NCBI GenBank assembly: GCA_046964515.1
Contig: JBKUYM010000002.1
Location: 200,653-264,652 of the forward strand
Length of the DNA: 64,000 bases
Source: UMGS1663 sp046964515
GTDB lineage: Bacteria; Bacillota; Clostridia; TANB77; CAG-508
Direction of reading: 5' to 3'
Shown here: piece by piece, positions 16,898-25,136 of the stretch
Numbering within the stretch: position 1 is the stretch's first letter
How the letters are laid out: the number at the start of each line of letters is the position of its first letter
Position numbers and translations under genes: made by a program
Notes under the pieces: generated by a model
What the model saw: only the letters and a program-made list of their open reading frames with translations
Told to the model about the DNA's origin: nothing
Databases searched by the model: none

Positions 16898-17491
16898 ATG
16901 GAAAAAGAAAATGACGAGAAGAAAGAAGAAAAAATAGAAACAAACTCAAAAGAGGAAAAATCCTTAGTAGAAGTAGAGAAGCAAGAAGATACAATTTCTA
17001 TTGAACCGGAAAAGTTAGAAGAAATTGGAAAAGTTATTCAAAAACAAAAAACAGTGCCACAAATGCATCAGAAAAAAATGATGCAAAGGGTATTTGAGAA
17101 TTTAATACTAGCAATTATCTTTTTATTATACTTCTTTTTTATTAATTTGGGGGCCATGCACATAGGAGAGGAGACTTTTTTGATAGATTTACAAGTGTTT
17201 AGCTTGTTTACTTTAGCCATTAGCATTTATTTATTTGAAATCGCCTATAAGAAAGATAAAGGAAGAATTGCTATTCATGGAATAGAAGTATTAGTTATGG
17301 CTATTATTACATTATTATCCTTGTATTTATTTCAAATGCAAAAAGATATGTTTCCAATTTTATTAAATACTGCTTCTCTTGTTTTTGCAGTGTATTTTGT
17401 AGGAAAGAGCATTTATTTATACATAAGAATGAAGAAAAGAGCTTTAAAACAAAATAATGATGTACATAGAATTGCTAAAACAAAGGATTAA
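16898..17491 (+). CDS. Four-helix membrane protein with acidic N-terminal tail
   Basis: I do not recognise a family. The 197-residue protein has a highly charged Glu/Lys-rich first 65 residues, likely cytoplasmic and disordered, and then four hydrophobic helices (beginning near ENLILAIIFLLYFFFINLG, FLIDLQVFSLFTLAISIYL, IEVLVMAIITLLSLYLF and NTASLVFAVYFVGKSIYLYI), ending in a basic tail. It lies between rsmE and yicC with short spacers and so probably shares their transcript. The gene looks intact. Confidence 0.7.
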   Translation: MEKENDEKKEEKIETNSKEEKSLVEVEKQEDTISIEPEKLEEIGKVIQKQKTVPQMHQKKMMQRVFENLILAIIFLLYFFFINLGAMHIGEETFLIDLQVFSLFTLAISIYLFEIAYKKDKGRIAIHGIEVLVMAIITLLSLYLFQMQKDMFPILLNTASLVFAVYFVGKSIYLYIRMKKRALKQNNDVHRIAKTKD

Positions 17492-17513
17492 AAAAGAAAG
17501 GAAAAAAGAAAAA

Positions 17514-18389
17514 ATGAAAAGTATGACTGGTTATGGAAGAGCAAAATTAGAAAAAAATAATCGTATCTATGGTATAGAGATAAAATCAGTTAATCATAAA
17601 TATAGTGATATTACTATAAAACTTCCAAGAAATTTAAATTATTTGGAAGAAAAAATAAAAAAAGAGATTTCTAAAAGTATTTCTAGAGGGAAAATAGATA
17701 TTTTTGTTACTTTTGAAAATTATAGTGATGAGGGAAAAGATATTATCATTAACCATGAATTAGTGAAAAAATATATGGAAGAATTTACAAAAATATCAGA
17801 AGAAAATAATTTAAATTTACATGTACCAGTAACGGAAATTACAAAATTACCAGATGTTTTGACTATTAAAACACAAGAAGATAAAGAAGATGTTATTGAG
17901 AGAGAAGTAATGGAATGTGTGGAGCAAGCAATTGCTAGTTTTATTTCTATGCGTAAACAGGAAGGTGAAAAAATAAAAGAAGATTTAGAACGAAGGCAAG
18001 AACATTTAAATATGGATATTGAAAAATTTTCTGCATATTCTACTGGACTTGTAGAAGAATATGTAGTAAAATTAAAAGAAAGAATCAAAGAAATATTGCA
18101 AACAGATATTATAGATGAAGCAAGACTGGCAACAGAAGTGGTTATTTATGCAGATAAATGTTCTATCGAAGAAGAAATAACTAGGTTAAGAAGCCATATG
18201 ATACAATTGAAGCAGCTATTAGTAGAAGAAAATCCAATAGGAAAAAAATTAGATTTTTTAATACAAGAGATGAATCGTGAAACGAATACCATTGGTTCAA
18301 AATCAGTCAGTTTAGAAATTACGAACTTAGTGGTCGATGTCAAAACACAGTTAGAAGACATTAGAGAGCAAATTCAAAATATAGAGTAA
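17514..18389 (+). CDS. yicC: YicC family endoribonuclease
   Basis: YicC/YloC proteins are endoribonucleases associated with stress and stationary phase. The 291-residue protein begins MKSMTGYGRAKLEKNN, the family hallmark, has the N-terminal YicC domain (EIKSVNHKYSDITIKLPRNL) and the C-terminal DUF1732 region with KLDFLIQEMNRETNTIGSKS. The start at 17514 is preferred over an upstream ATG at 17457 because family members begin at this Met and AGAAAGGA lies before it. The order yicC-remA-gmk/rpoZ is conserved in Firmicutes. Confidence 0.94.
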   Translation: MKSMTGYGRAKLEKNNRIYGIEIKSVNHKYSDITIKLPRNLNYLEEKIKKEISKSISRGKIDIFVTFENYSDEGKDIIINHELVKKYMEEFTKISEENNLNLHVPVTEITKLPDVLTIKTQEDKEDVIEREVMECVEQAIASFISMRKQEGEKIKEDLERRQEHLNMDIEKFSAYSTGLVEEYVVKLKERIKEILQTDIIDEARLATEVVIYADKCSIEEEITRLRSHMIQLKQLLVEENPIGKKLDFLIQEMNRETNTIGSKSVSLEITNLVVDVKTQLEDIREQIQNIE

Positions 18390-18403
18390 GGGAGGAAATG
18401 CAT

Positions 18404-18676
18404 ATGCAATTAATTAATATAGGATTTGGCAATATTGTTTCTGCTAATAGAATTATTGCTATTGTTAGTCCAGAATCAGCACCAATTAAAAGAATTGTGC
18501 AAGATGCCAAAGAAAATGGAAATGCAGTAGATGCAACTTATGGAAGAAGAACTAGAGCAGTTTTAATTATGGATTCAGGCCATATTATTTTATCAGCTGT
18601 ACAGCCAGAAACGGTGGCTAGTAGACTAGATAAAGATGACCTTACAACGGAAGAACTAAAAGATAATAAAGCATAA
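18404..18676 (+). CDS. remA: Extracellular matrix regulator RemA (DUF370)
   Basis: RemA is a small DNA-binding regulator of matrix and osmoprotection genes in Bacillus. The 90-residue protein shows MQLINIGFGNIVSANRIIAI and the conserved DATYGRRTRAVLIMDSGHI stretch, followed by a short acidic tail. GGAGG at 18391-18395 is eight bases from the ATG at 18404 and only two bases from the earlier ATG at 18398, so the later start is chosen. It lies between yicC and rpoZ as in other Firmicutes. Confidence 0.92.
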   Translation: MQLINIGFGNIVSANRIIAIVSPESAPIKRIVQDAKENGNAVDATYGRRTRAVLIMDSGHIILSAVQPETVASRLDKDDLTTEELKDNKA

Positions 18677-18690
18677 AATAAAAAATGTGG

Positions 18691-18710
18691 AAGCTATCGA
18701 AAGATAGCTT
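18691..18710 (+). promoter_or_regulatory. GAAA-tetraloop hairpin between remA and rpoZ
   Basis: AAGCTATC-GAAA-GATAGCTT forms a perfect 8-bp stem with a GNRA loop. It is followed only by TCTAT, so it is at most a weak or attenuating terminator. Confidence 0.5.
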
Positions 18711-18749
18711 TCTATAACCAATATTGGAAAAGAAAGAAGGTAGAAAATT

Positions 18750-18941
18750 ATGATGGTAAAACCAACAACAGCAGAATTAATGAAAAAAACAGATAGCAAA
18801 TTTAGATTAGTGATTGCGACTGCTAAAAGAGCAAGACAAATTGCACAAGGAAGTGAAGTACTAACGGATGTAGATGAAGAATCTCCAGTTACACTTGCTG
18901 CTAATGAAATTGGAGAGGGTAAGGTGAAAATTGAATGTTAG
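18750..18941 (+). CDS. rpoZ: DNA-directed RNA polymerase omega subunit
   Basis: Omega is the small subunit that stabilises beta' in RNA polymerase. The 63-residue protein has the conserved core FRLVIATAKRARQIAQGS and the ending ANEIGEGKVKIE. The ribosome binding site is GAAGG before tandem Met codons at 18750/18753; either could be used. Its stop overlaps the start of gmk by seven bases, indicating translational coupling. The usual order is gmk before rpoZ; here it is reversed. Confidence 0.88.
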   Translation: MMVKPTTAELMKKTDSKFRLVIATAKRARQIAQGSEVLTDVDEESPVTLAANEIGEGKVKIEC

Positions 18942-19510
18942 TATTACTTTCAGGTGTGTCAGGAGCAGGTAAAGACACGATAAAAAAAGAACTAATTAAA
19001 CGTATGGAAAATGTTATTTCATTGCCATCTTATACAGATAGACCAGTAAGAGAAGGTGATGTACCTGGCGAGACATATCATTTTGTCAGTACAGAAGAAT
19101 TCGAGAAAATGATTAAAAATGATGAATTATATGAATATAACGTGCATCATGAACATTATTATGGAACATCTAGAAGATTAATGAGTCAAAAGATTGCAAG
19201 TGGAAAAATTATTGTAAAAGATATTGATGTTAATGGTGTAGAAAATTTAATTAATTTATTGAAAAAAGACACCAAAGTAGTAACTATTTTTTTACGTGTG
19301 CCTAAGGAAATATTAATGAAGAGACTGGAAAAGAGAATTGATAAACCAAGTATTAAGGAAATTCAGTTACGACTAAATCGTTTTGATTATGAAGAGTCTA
19401 GAATTGATATGTATGATTATGTAATTAAAAATAATGATTTAGAGAAAAGTGTACAAATTATTTCTACGATTATTGAGAATGAATATCAATTAAAAGAAGC
19501 GGAGTTTTAA
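18935..19510 (+). CDS. gmk: Guanylate kinase-like protein
   Basis: Guanylate kinase phosphorylates GMP to GDP. The 191-residue protein has the P-loop LSGVSGAGKDTIKKELI (residues 4-20) and the GMP-binding loop SYTDRPVREGDVPGETYHF (about 32-50), then YNVHHEHYYGTSRRL and a lid with RLEKRIDKPS. The P-loop ends GKD instead of the usual GKG/GKS, and the GMP loop has TDRPVR for TTRxPR, so it is a divergent member; context after yicC-remA-rpoZ supports the call. It is the last gene of its unit, ended by a strong terminator. Confidence 0.85.
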   Translation: MLVLLSGVSGAGKDTIKKELIKRMENVISLPSYTDRPVREGDVPGETYHFVSTEEFEKMIKNDELYEYNVHHEHYYGTSRRLMSQKIASGKIIVKDIDVNGVENLINLLKKDTKVVTIFLRVPKEILMKRLEKRIDKPSIKEIQLRLNRFDYEESRIDMYDYVIKNNDLEKSVQIISTIIENEYQLKEAEF

Positions 19511-19526
19511 AATAGAATAAAAAAAG

Positions 19527-19560
19527 AAAAAGTGACCGAGATTTCAAGGTCACTTTTTCT
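19527..19560 (+). terminator. Intrinsic terminator after gmk
   Basis: AAAAAGTGACC pairs with GGTCACTTTTT across a 10-base loop. Confidence 0.85.
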
Positions 19561-19580
19561 AAAAATTAAAAATGATATGA

Positions 19581-19608
19581 CAATAAAAATACCTGGCATA
19601 TCGCCAGG
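19581..19608 (-). terminator. Minus-strand intrinsic terminator of the 53-aa gene
   Basis: Read on the minus strand: CCTGGC-gatat-GCCAGG, followed by TATTTTTATTG. Confidence 0.75.
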
Positions 19609-19614
19609 CAGACC

Positions 19615-19776
19615 TCAAGACAGTATCCTAAGATTACTGATAGCGCCCATCCGCTCACAAAGTTTTAATCCTTCGTACTCTTCCTGAGTAATGTTGTGTT
19701 TTACAACATCCTTCATTCCCCGGTCTAAACCGAGTCGATTCGCGGGTTCGTAATATGCAACTGTCATTCTCGTCAT
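19615..19776 (-). CDS. Small protein of 53 residues, unknown function
   Basis: This short frame reads MTRMTVAYYEPANRLGLDRG at the start and ends LRILS. It has a strong AGAGGAGG ribosome binding site, its own consensus promoter (19878-19906, minus strand), a leader hairpin, and a terminator right after the stop, so it is very likely expressed. Base composition is clearly richer in G and C (CGG, GCG, CTC codons) than the neighbouring core genes, suggesting transfer. No family is recognised. It is transcribed divergently from the 121-residue protein at 19987. Confidence 0.7.
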   Translation of the reverse strand: MTRMTVAYYEPANRLGLDRGMKDVVKHNITQEEYEGLKLCERMGAISNLRILS

Positions 19777-19800
19777 GTTAAATCCTCCTCTGGATTGTGT

Positions 19801-19823
19801 CTGGAGGCACTCATTGCCTCCAG
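19801..19823 (-). promoter_or_regulatory. Leader hairpin with CCTCC before the 53-aa gene
   Basis: A perfect 9-bp stem (CTGGAGGCA/TGCCTCCAG, 5-base loop) in the 5' leader. One arm holds CCTCC, which could alternatively pair with the GGAGG of the downstream ribosome binding site. Confidence 0.5.
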
Positions 19824-19877
19824 AAAAAAATATTTTTTCAGAAACAATGAGTGAACTATAAAGTTCATTCTTCTTAT

Positions 19878-19906
19878 ATTATAATACAAAAAAAGAATAT
19901 TGTCAA
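19878..19906 (-). promoter_or_regulatory. Minus-strand promoter of the 53-aa gene
   Basis: Minus strand TTGACA (19906-19901), 17-base spacer, TATAAT (19883-19878): perfect consensus, back to back with the plus-strand promoter. Confidence 0.8.
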
Positions 19907-19909
19907 TTA

Positions 19910-19938
19910 TTGACATAAATAGAAAAAAAGAATATAAT
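19910..19938 (+). promoter_or_regulatory. Plus-strand promoter of the 121-aa gene
   Basis: TTGACA (19910-19915), 17-base spacer, TATAAT (19933-19938). Its -35 box and the opposite -35 box form a small palindrome, TGTCAA-TTA-TTGACA. Confidence 0.8.
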
Positions 19939-19986
19939 ACATTATGTAACCGATAAACAATATCTCTATAAAATGGAGGAGAGGTT

Positions 19987-20352
19987 ATGAAAAATTTTAT
20001 CACATGCGAGGAAGCAAGAAAAATGCTTTTGAATGGAAACTGGGTATTGGCTGAAAATGGAAGAGAAATAATGGTTATAAAAACGTTTTCAGAATTACAG
20101 CGGTTAGAACAGCTAAAAGAAAATGAAATAATTCAATTAAAGCTGTTTGTAGAAATTACTGAAATTCCAATCGAAGCTATGCAGGTTTCTTATGAAGAAG
20201 CAATGGAACTTTTGGGAGCGTACGAATTAGTATACTACATTAATGAAAATGGCGAAGAGGATGAGATTAATAGTCTTACCGAATTAGAAAGGGTATACAG
20301 AGGATTAAGCGTGCGATTTCAAAATCCGGTATTGTACTGGTATGTGGAATAA
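19987..20352 (+). CDS. Hypothetical protein, 121 residues
   Basis: I do not recognise this protein. It is soluble and acidic, beginning MKNFITCEEARKMLLNGNWV and ending VRFQNPVLYWYVE; the pattern suggests a mixed alpha/beta fold. GGAGGAG lies before the ATG and a consensus promoter further upstream. It is followed by a hairpin terminator. With the divergent 53-residue gene it forms a compact accessory pair inserted between gmk and priA. Confidence 0.7.
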   Translation: MKNFITCEEARKMLLNGNWVLAENGREIMVIKTFSELQRLEQLKENEIIQLKLFVEITEIPIEAMQVSYEEAMELLGAYELVYYINENGEEDEINSLTELERVYRGLSVRFQNPVLYWYVE

Positions 20353-20355
20353 AAC

Positions 20356-20412
20356 GTAAAGGACGTTTAGAGGTGTTTCAATAAGTATCTCTAAACGTTT
20401 CCTTTATGTTTC
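20356..20412 (+). terminator. Terminator-like hairpin after the 121-aa gene
   Basis: AAAGGACGTTTAGAG pairs, with one interruption, with CTCTAAACGTTTCCTTT, followed by ATGTTTCT. The T tract is weak. Confidence 0.6.
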
Positions 20413-20414
20413 TA

Positions 20415-20443
20415 TTGTGAAAATAATGATTTTTTGATATACT
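20415..20443 (+). promoter_or_regulatory. Promoter of priA
   Basis: TTGTGA (20415-20420), 17-base spacer, TATACT (20438-20443), about 30 bases before the priA start. Confidence 0.65.
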
Positions 20444-20473
20444 AATATAAAACACAGAAAGAAAGGAACCAAG

Positions 20474-22724
20474 CTGATAGCACAAATTATATTAAACAGT
20501 CATGCAAAAGATTTAGATAGAACATTTGACTATGCTATACCTATAGAAATGCAGGAGCATATAGCTATAGGTAGCCGTGTTTTGGTGCCTTTTGGAAGAA
20601 GAAAAGTGTTAGAAGAAGGATTTGTAATTGATTTAAAAGAAACATCTTCTTATCAAACAAAAGAAATTATCAAAATAGAAGAAGGTATTTTTTTTAGTGA
20701 GGAACAAGTCGTACTTGCTAAATGGATGGCAAAGCGTTATTTTTGTTCTTTAGCAGATGCTATTAAATTAATGCTACCACCTGGTACGACTACGAATATA
20801 TTAGAAAACAGGATAAAAAATAAGACAGCTAACTTTGTGGATTTGAATAAAGAGATAGAAGAAATAGAATTTGAAATAGAAAATGGAAAAATAAAATCAG
20901 AAAAGCAAATACGTGTTTTAAGGTTTTTAATAGAAAATGGTGAAACCGATATAACGGATTTAGCATTATTTACAGAAACCTCTAAAGCGATTATAAAGAC
21001 ATTAGAAAAGAATGGATATATAGACATACAGGAAAAACAAGTAGTGCGTAATCCATTTATGCACAAAGTCATACAAAGAAAAGAAAAATTAACTTTTACA
21101 AAAGAACAACAAGCAGCTTATGATGAGATTGAAGAGATGATAGAGGACCATATGCAAGCGGAATTCCTTGTTTTTGGAGTAACGGGTTCGCGGAAAGACA
21201 GAAATTTATATGCAGGCTATTGAAAAGGCACTACAATTAAATGGTAGTAGTATTTTATTAGTACCAGAGATTTCTTTAACACCACAAATGGTAGACCGAT
21301 TTCTTAGCAGATTTGGAGAAGAGCAAATTGCTGTATTACATAGTAAATTGTCTGTTGGAGAAAGATATGATGCTTGGAACCGCATAAAAGAAGGAAAAGC
21401 TAAAATTGTTATTGGTGCTCGTTCTGCTTTATTTGCACCCTTAAAAGATATCAGGTTAATCATTATTGATGAAGAGCATGATGCTTCTTATAAATCGGAA
21501 ATGTCTCCAAGATATGAAGCAAAAGAAGTGGCTAGAAAAATAGCAAATATGAAACAAATACCTTTGGTATTGGGAAGTGCTACACCGGATATAGGAACTT
21601 ATTATAAAGCACAAAAAGGAGAGATAGCATTATTAGAACTAACAAGAAGACCTAATAATGCTAGTTTACCAGAAGTAGAAGTGATTGATTTAAGAGAAGA
21701 ATTAGCCAATGGAAATCGATCCATGTTAAGTACAAAATTATATGAAGCGATACAGGAAAACATACGAAATCATCATCAGACTATTTTATTTTTAAATAGA
21801 AGAGGTTATTCTACTTTTATTATGTGTAGAGATTGTGGTTATACTGCAAAATGTAAGAATTGTGATATTACTTTAACGTATCATTTAAAGCAAAATAAAC
21901 TAAAATGTCATTATTGTGGCTATGAGCAAAGGCCTATGCAAGTATGTCCCGTATGCCAAAGTGACCATATTCGTTACTTTGGTACGGGAACACAAAAACT
22001 AGAAGCGGAAATTCAAAAACTATTTCCACAAGCTTCTACTATACGTATGGATATGGATACAGTAACTAAGAAAAATGCACATGAAGAAATATTAAATCGT
22101 TTTAAAAATGAAAATATAGATATTTTAATAGGTACGCAAATGGTAGTAAAAGGACATCACTTCCCTAATGTAACTTTAGTAGGCGTGGTAGCAGCAGATA
22201 GTAGTTTAAATATAGAAGATTATAGGGCGAACGAACGAACTTTTCAAATATTAACACAGGTGGCAGGTAGAGCCGGAAGAGAAAATTTACCAGGAAAAGT
22301 GTATATTCAAACATATGATCCGGAAAATTTGGCAATTGAATATGCAAAACAGCAAGATTATAAACTTTTTTATAATACAGAAATCATGCTTAGAAAACAG
22401 TTGAAATATCCACCTTTTTGCGATATAATAGTAATTGGAGTAAGTGGAAAAGAAGAAAATAAAGTAAAGGCATGTATCAATCGTTTACACGAATATTTAA
22501 AAACAAGAGTTATTCGTGAAAAAATAGGAATACTACTTTATAAACCAGTGCCAGCTCCTATTGATAAAATAAAAAATAAATATCGTTGGCGTATGATTAT
22601 TAAATGTATATATGGGGAAGCTATTAATCAATTATTACAAGACATGCAAGAAAATGTGTCTAATAATAATAAAAAAGAAGATACAAGAGTTGTATTAGAG
22701 ATTAATCCAACCAATATGCTCTAA
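20474..22724 (+). pseudogene. priA: Primosomal protein N' (PriA helicase), broken by a +1 frameshift
   Basis: PriA restarts stalled replication forks. The protein reads MIAQIILNSHAKDLDRTFDY at the start, if the CTG at 20474 is used (AAAGGA upstream, no ATG in frame until 20549). At the Walker A motif the frame breaks: codons GTA ACG GGT TCG are followed by an extra C (21191) before GGA AAG ACA GAA, so the first frame ends at 21223 and the rest continues in a second frame to 22724. Beyond the break everything is present: IIDEEHDASYKSE, eight zinc-binding cysteines (CRDCGYTAKCKNC, CHYCG, CPVC), and the C-terminal helicase part. Either a sequencing error or a recent mutation; the gene is otherwise complete. 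It is followed by def and fmt, its standard partners. Confidence 0.9.
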
Positions 22725-22756
22725 AAATATAGAGAAAGAAAGGAAGGAAGTTGAAA

Positions 22757-23245
22757 ATGGCAGTTAGAATCATAAGAGAAGAAGGGGACGAAATTTTAAG
22801 AAAAAAAGCAAGAACAGTAGATATAATAGATGATAAAATTAGAGAACTATTAGAAGATATGGTAGAAACTTTGCATAGATATAACGGTGTGGGTTTAGCT
22901 GCCGTTCAAGTAGGTGTCCTAAAAAGATTAGTAGTCATAGATGTTTATGATGGGAAAGGACCTATTAAATTAGTAAATCCTGTTATTGTAAAACAAAAAG
23001 GAGAACAAGAAGTAGAAGAAGGTTGTTTAAGTTTTCCTAATAAGTATGTAAAAATTGTAAGACCTGCTGAAGTAACGGTAGAAGCGTTAGATGAAAATGG
23101 AAAAAAAATAAAAATTCATGGAAAAGAATTGTTGGCTCAAGCATTAAGTCATGAAATAGATCATTTAGAAGGTATCTTATTTATGGATAAAATGCTTCCA
23201 GGTACCTTAGAATATGTAGAGCCAAGTAATGAGGAGAAGGAGTAA
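22757..23245 (+). CDS. def: Peptide deformylase
   Basis: Peptide deformylase removes the N-formyl group from nascent proteins. The 162-residue metalloenzyme shows all three motifs: GVGLAAVQVG (GxGxAAxQ), EGCLSFP (with the metal-ligand cysteine) and HEIDHLEG (HExxH). The ATG at 22757 is chosen over the TTG at 22751 because AGGAAGG is seven bases away. It lies in the conserved priA-def-fmt order and is two bases from fmt, indicating coupling. Confidence 0.96.
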   Translation: MAVRIIREEGDEILRKKARTVDIIDDKIRELLEDMVETLHRYNGVGLAAVQVGVLKRLVVIDVYDGKGPIKLVNPVIVKQKGEQEVEEGCLSFPNKYVKIVRPAEVTVEALDENGKKIKIHGKELLAQALSHEIDHLEGILFMDKMLPGTLEYVEPSNEEKE

Positions 23246-23247
23246 AG

Positions 23248-24234
23248 ATGGCAAAAATAATATTTATGGGAACTCCAGATTTTGCTGCTATATCTTTAGA
23301 AGCTTTGTATAAAGCAGAACATGAAATCGTAGCAGTAGTAACAAATCCAGATAAACCAAAAGGGAGAGGTATGAAAATGATAGCTTCTCCTGTCAAAGAA
23401 TATGCTTTAGAAAAAAATCTAAAGGTTTATCAACCATTGAAAGTAAGAAAAAATCTAGAATTTATAGAAAAAATGAAAAGCTTAAAGCCAGATTTTATCT
23501 GTGTAGTTGCTTATGGCAAAATTCTTCCTAAGGAAATCTTAGATATCCCGAGGTTGGGGTGTATTAATGTACACGCTTCTCTACTACCAAAATACAGAGG
23601 TGCAGCACCGATTCAATGGGCCGTATTAAATGGTGAGAAAACAACGGGTGTTACAACTATGTATATGGATGTTGGCATGGATACAGGAGATAAGATTCTA
23701 AAAGAAGAAGTCACTATTGGGGAGGAAGAAACGACAGGAGAATTATGGAGTAGACTTGCTAAGATAGGGGCTAAACTATTAGTACAAACATTAGAACAAA
23801 TAGAGAAAGGAACGGCTCCAAGAGAAAAACAAGAAGAAGAATTTTCTTTAGCACCGATGTTACAAAAGGAAATAGCTAAAATAGATTGGGAAAAACAAGA
23901 TGCTAGCAAGATTCATAATTTGATAAGAGGGTTAGATCCTATTATGGGAGCTTATTGTTTTTATAATCATAAAAAGATAAAAATATGGAAAGCTAAAGTA
24001 ATAGAAGATAAACAGCTATTACAATTATTTCCAGAGTTACAAGAATACAGTTATAAATTGAAAGACTTGACGCCGGGAACTATCCTATTTTCTTCTGATA
24101 AAAAAGGATTATTTGTCAAAGCACAAAATGGTATTATAGAAGTAATAGAAGTGCAAGGAGAAAATGGAAAAAGAATGCCAGTAACGGACTTTTTGAGAGG
24201 GACATTTATACAAGCAGGAAGCATTTTAGAATAA
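23248..24234 (+). CDS. fmt: Methionyl-tRNA formyltransferase
   Basis: Fmt formylates Met-tRNA(fMet) using 10-formyl-tetrahydrofolate. The 328-residue protein has the N-terminal formyltransferase domain with IIFMGTPDFAAISLEALY, the catalytic NVHASLLPKYRGAAPIQWAV region and GVTTMYMDVGMDTGD, then the C-terminal OB-like domain. GAGAAGGAG lies before the start. The 10-formyl-THF donor can be made by Fhs, encoded at 29.4 kb. It ends the def-fmt unit at a terminator. Confidence 0.96.
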   Translation: MAKIIFMGTPDFAAISLEALYKAEHEIVAVVTNPDKPKGRGMKMIASPVKEYALEKNLKVYQPLKVRKNLEFIEKMKSLKPDFICVVAYGKILPKEILDIPRLGCINVHASLLPKYRGAAPIQWAVLNGEKTTGVTTMYMDVGMDTGDKILKEEVTIGEEETTGELWSRLAKIGAKLLVQTLEQIEKGTAPREKQEEEFSLAPMLQKEIAKIDWEKQDASKIHNLIRGLDPIMGAYCFYNHKKIKIWKAKVIEDKQLLQLFPELQEYSYKLKDLTPGTILFSSDKKGLFVKAQNGIIEVIEVQGENGKRMPVTDFLRGTFIQAGSILE

Positions 24235-24244
24235 AAAGAAAAAA

Positions 24245-24290
24245 GGCACTGATAGAATCTAGTTATATTCCTATCAGTGTCTTTTTTTCC
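24245..24290 (+). terminator. Intrinsic terminator after fmt
   Basis: GGCACTGATAG pairs with CTATCAGTGTC (one G-U), followed by TTTTTTT. Confidence 0.85.
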
Positions 24291-24303
24291 TTGAATTTTA
24301 AGA

Positions 24304-24945
24304 TTATAGGAGAATTTCTACCTGTTCTTTATCAATCCAAGCTTTGGGGATATATAATTGACCATGTACACATGCCAATTTTTCGTAAATTTCTTCGAAA
24401 CTGGAAAACGTAGTAGTTTCAATGTACAAATCCCGACCTGCGTACCAGTACTCCAAATTAGATGATTCTACGTAAATATCCATAGTAGAGTAAACTTGAG
24501 CAATACTGGCTTGTCCATTGCAAATAAAATTACAACAATGACTAATCTGAGACAATATGCAATTGCCTTTAATATATATGTCGTATCCACATGTTATATA
24601 GAGAGAAGATTTGTATAAGTTGCCACCTACTAACATATCGCCGTCCGGTACGCAGATAGACATAGGTGAATGATCATTCCCCATTTTACATTCCGGCAAG
24701 ATGTTCTCCAATACTAATAAGGAGCCTTTTCTGATCTCAATGTGATGAGGGGCAGAAGAAAGGTACAAATTTTTTATTTGTACATCTCCTTCTACATATA
24801 AATCTCCCCGTAAATAGAGATCTGATGTAGAAAAAAAGTTCCCGTTGGCAATGTGAATATTGCCTACTTCCATAGGCACATCTATGATGTATTCTTCATT
24901 GCTCAGATATAGCTTTTCTAATACGCGCCGATTTCCTTTTTCCAT
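24304..24945 (-). CDS. Bactofilin-like beta-repeat protein of unknown function
   Basis: A 213-residue protein with a regular alternation of short hydrophobic strands (VGNIHIANGNFFSTSDLYLR, GDLYVEGDVQIKNLYL, GDMLVGGNLYKSSLYI, YDIYIKGNCI), a pattern of polymer-forming or beta-helical proteins. It has no membrane segment. The start at 24945 is preferred over an upstream TTG because AAAGGAG lies eight bases before it. A promoter stands at 24990-25018 on the minus strand. Codon use (CCG, CGC, TCC) is richer in G and C than the flanking core genes, suggesting a transferred accessory gene. Confidence 0.65.
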   Translation of the reverse strand: MEKGNRRVLEKLYLSNEEYIIDVPMEVGNIHIANGNFFSTSDLYLRGDLYVEGDVQIKNLYLSSAPHHIEIRKGSLLVLENILPECKMGNDHSPMSICVPDGDMLVGGNLYKSSLYITCGYDIYIKGNCILSQISHCCNFICNGQASIAQVYSTMDIYVESSNLEYWYAGRDLYIETTTFSSFEEIYEKLACVHGQLYIPKAWIDKEQVEILL

Positions 24946-24989
24946 AAGAAATCTCCTTTCTTTTTTCAACAGATTTTAGTAACATGTAC

Positions 24990-25018
24990 AGTATAACATA
25001 ATAAATAACAGAAAACAA
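24990..25018 (-). promoter_or_regulatory. Minus-strand promoter of the beta-repeat gene
   Basis: On the minus strand: TTGTTT (25018-25013), 17-base spacer, TATACT (24995-24990). Confidence 0.6.
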
Positions 25019-25054
25019 GTTCATAGAATTTTAAGAAAAAAATTAAAAAAACAG

Positions 25055-25083
25055 TTGTAAAAAAATAGATATATTGGTATACT
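25055..25083 (+). promoter_or_regulatory. Promoter of the Asp23/AmaP cluster
   Basis: TTGTAA (25055-25060), 17-base spacer, TATACT (25078-25083). Confidence 0.65.
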
Positions 25084-25136
25084 AATATTATCAGTAAAAT
25101 TGGAAATAATAATCCATATATAAGGAGGGTTTTATC

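Noticed and set aside
19571..19620. tRNA or riboswitch in the structured region after gmk
   Set aside because: The hairpin is explained as a minus-strand terminator of the 53-residue gene; no tRNA cloverleaf or T-loop sequence.
21170..21230. Programmed +1 frameshift in priA
   Set aside because: No slippery run or stimulatory structure, and PriA is not known to need frameshifting; mutation or error is simpler.
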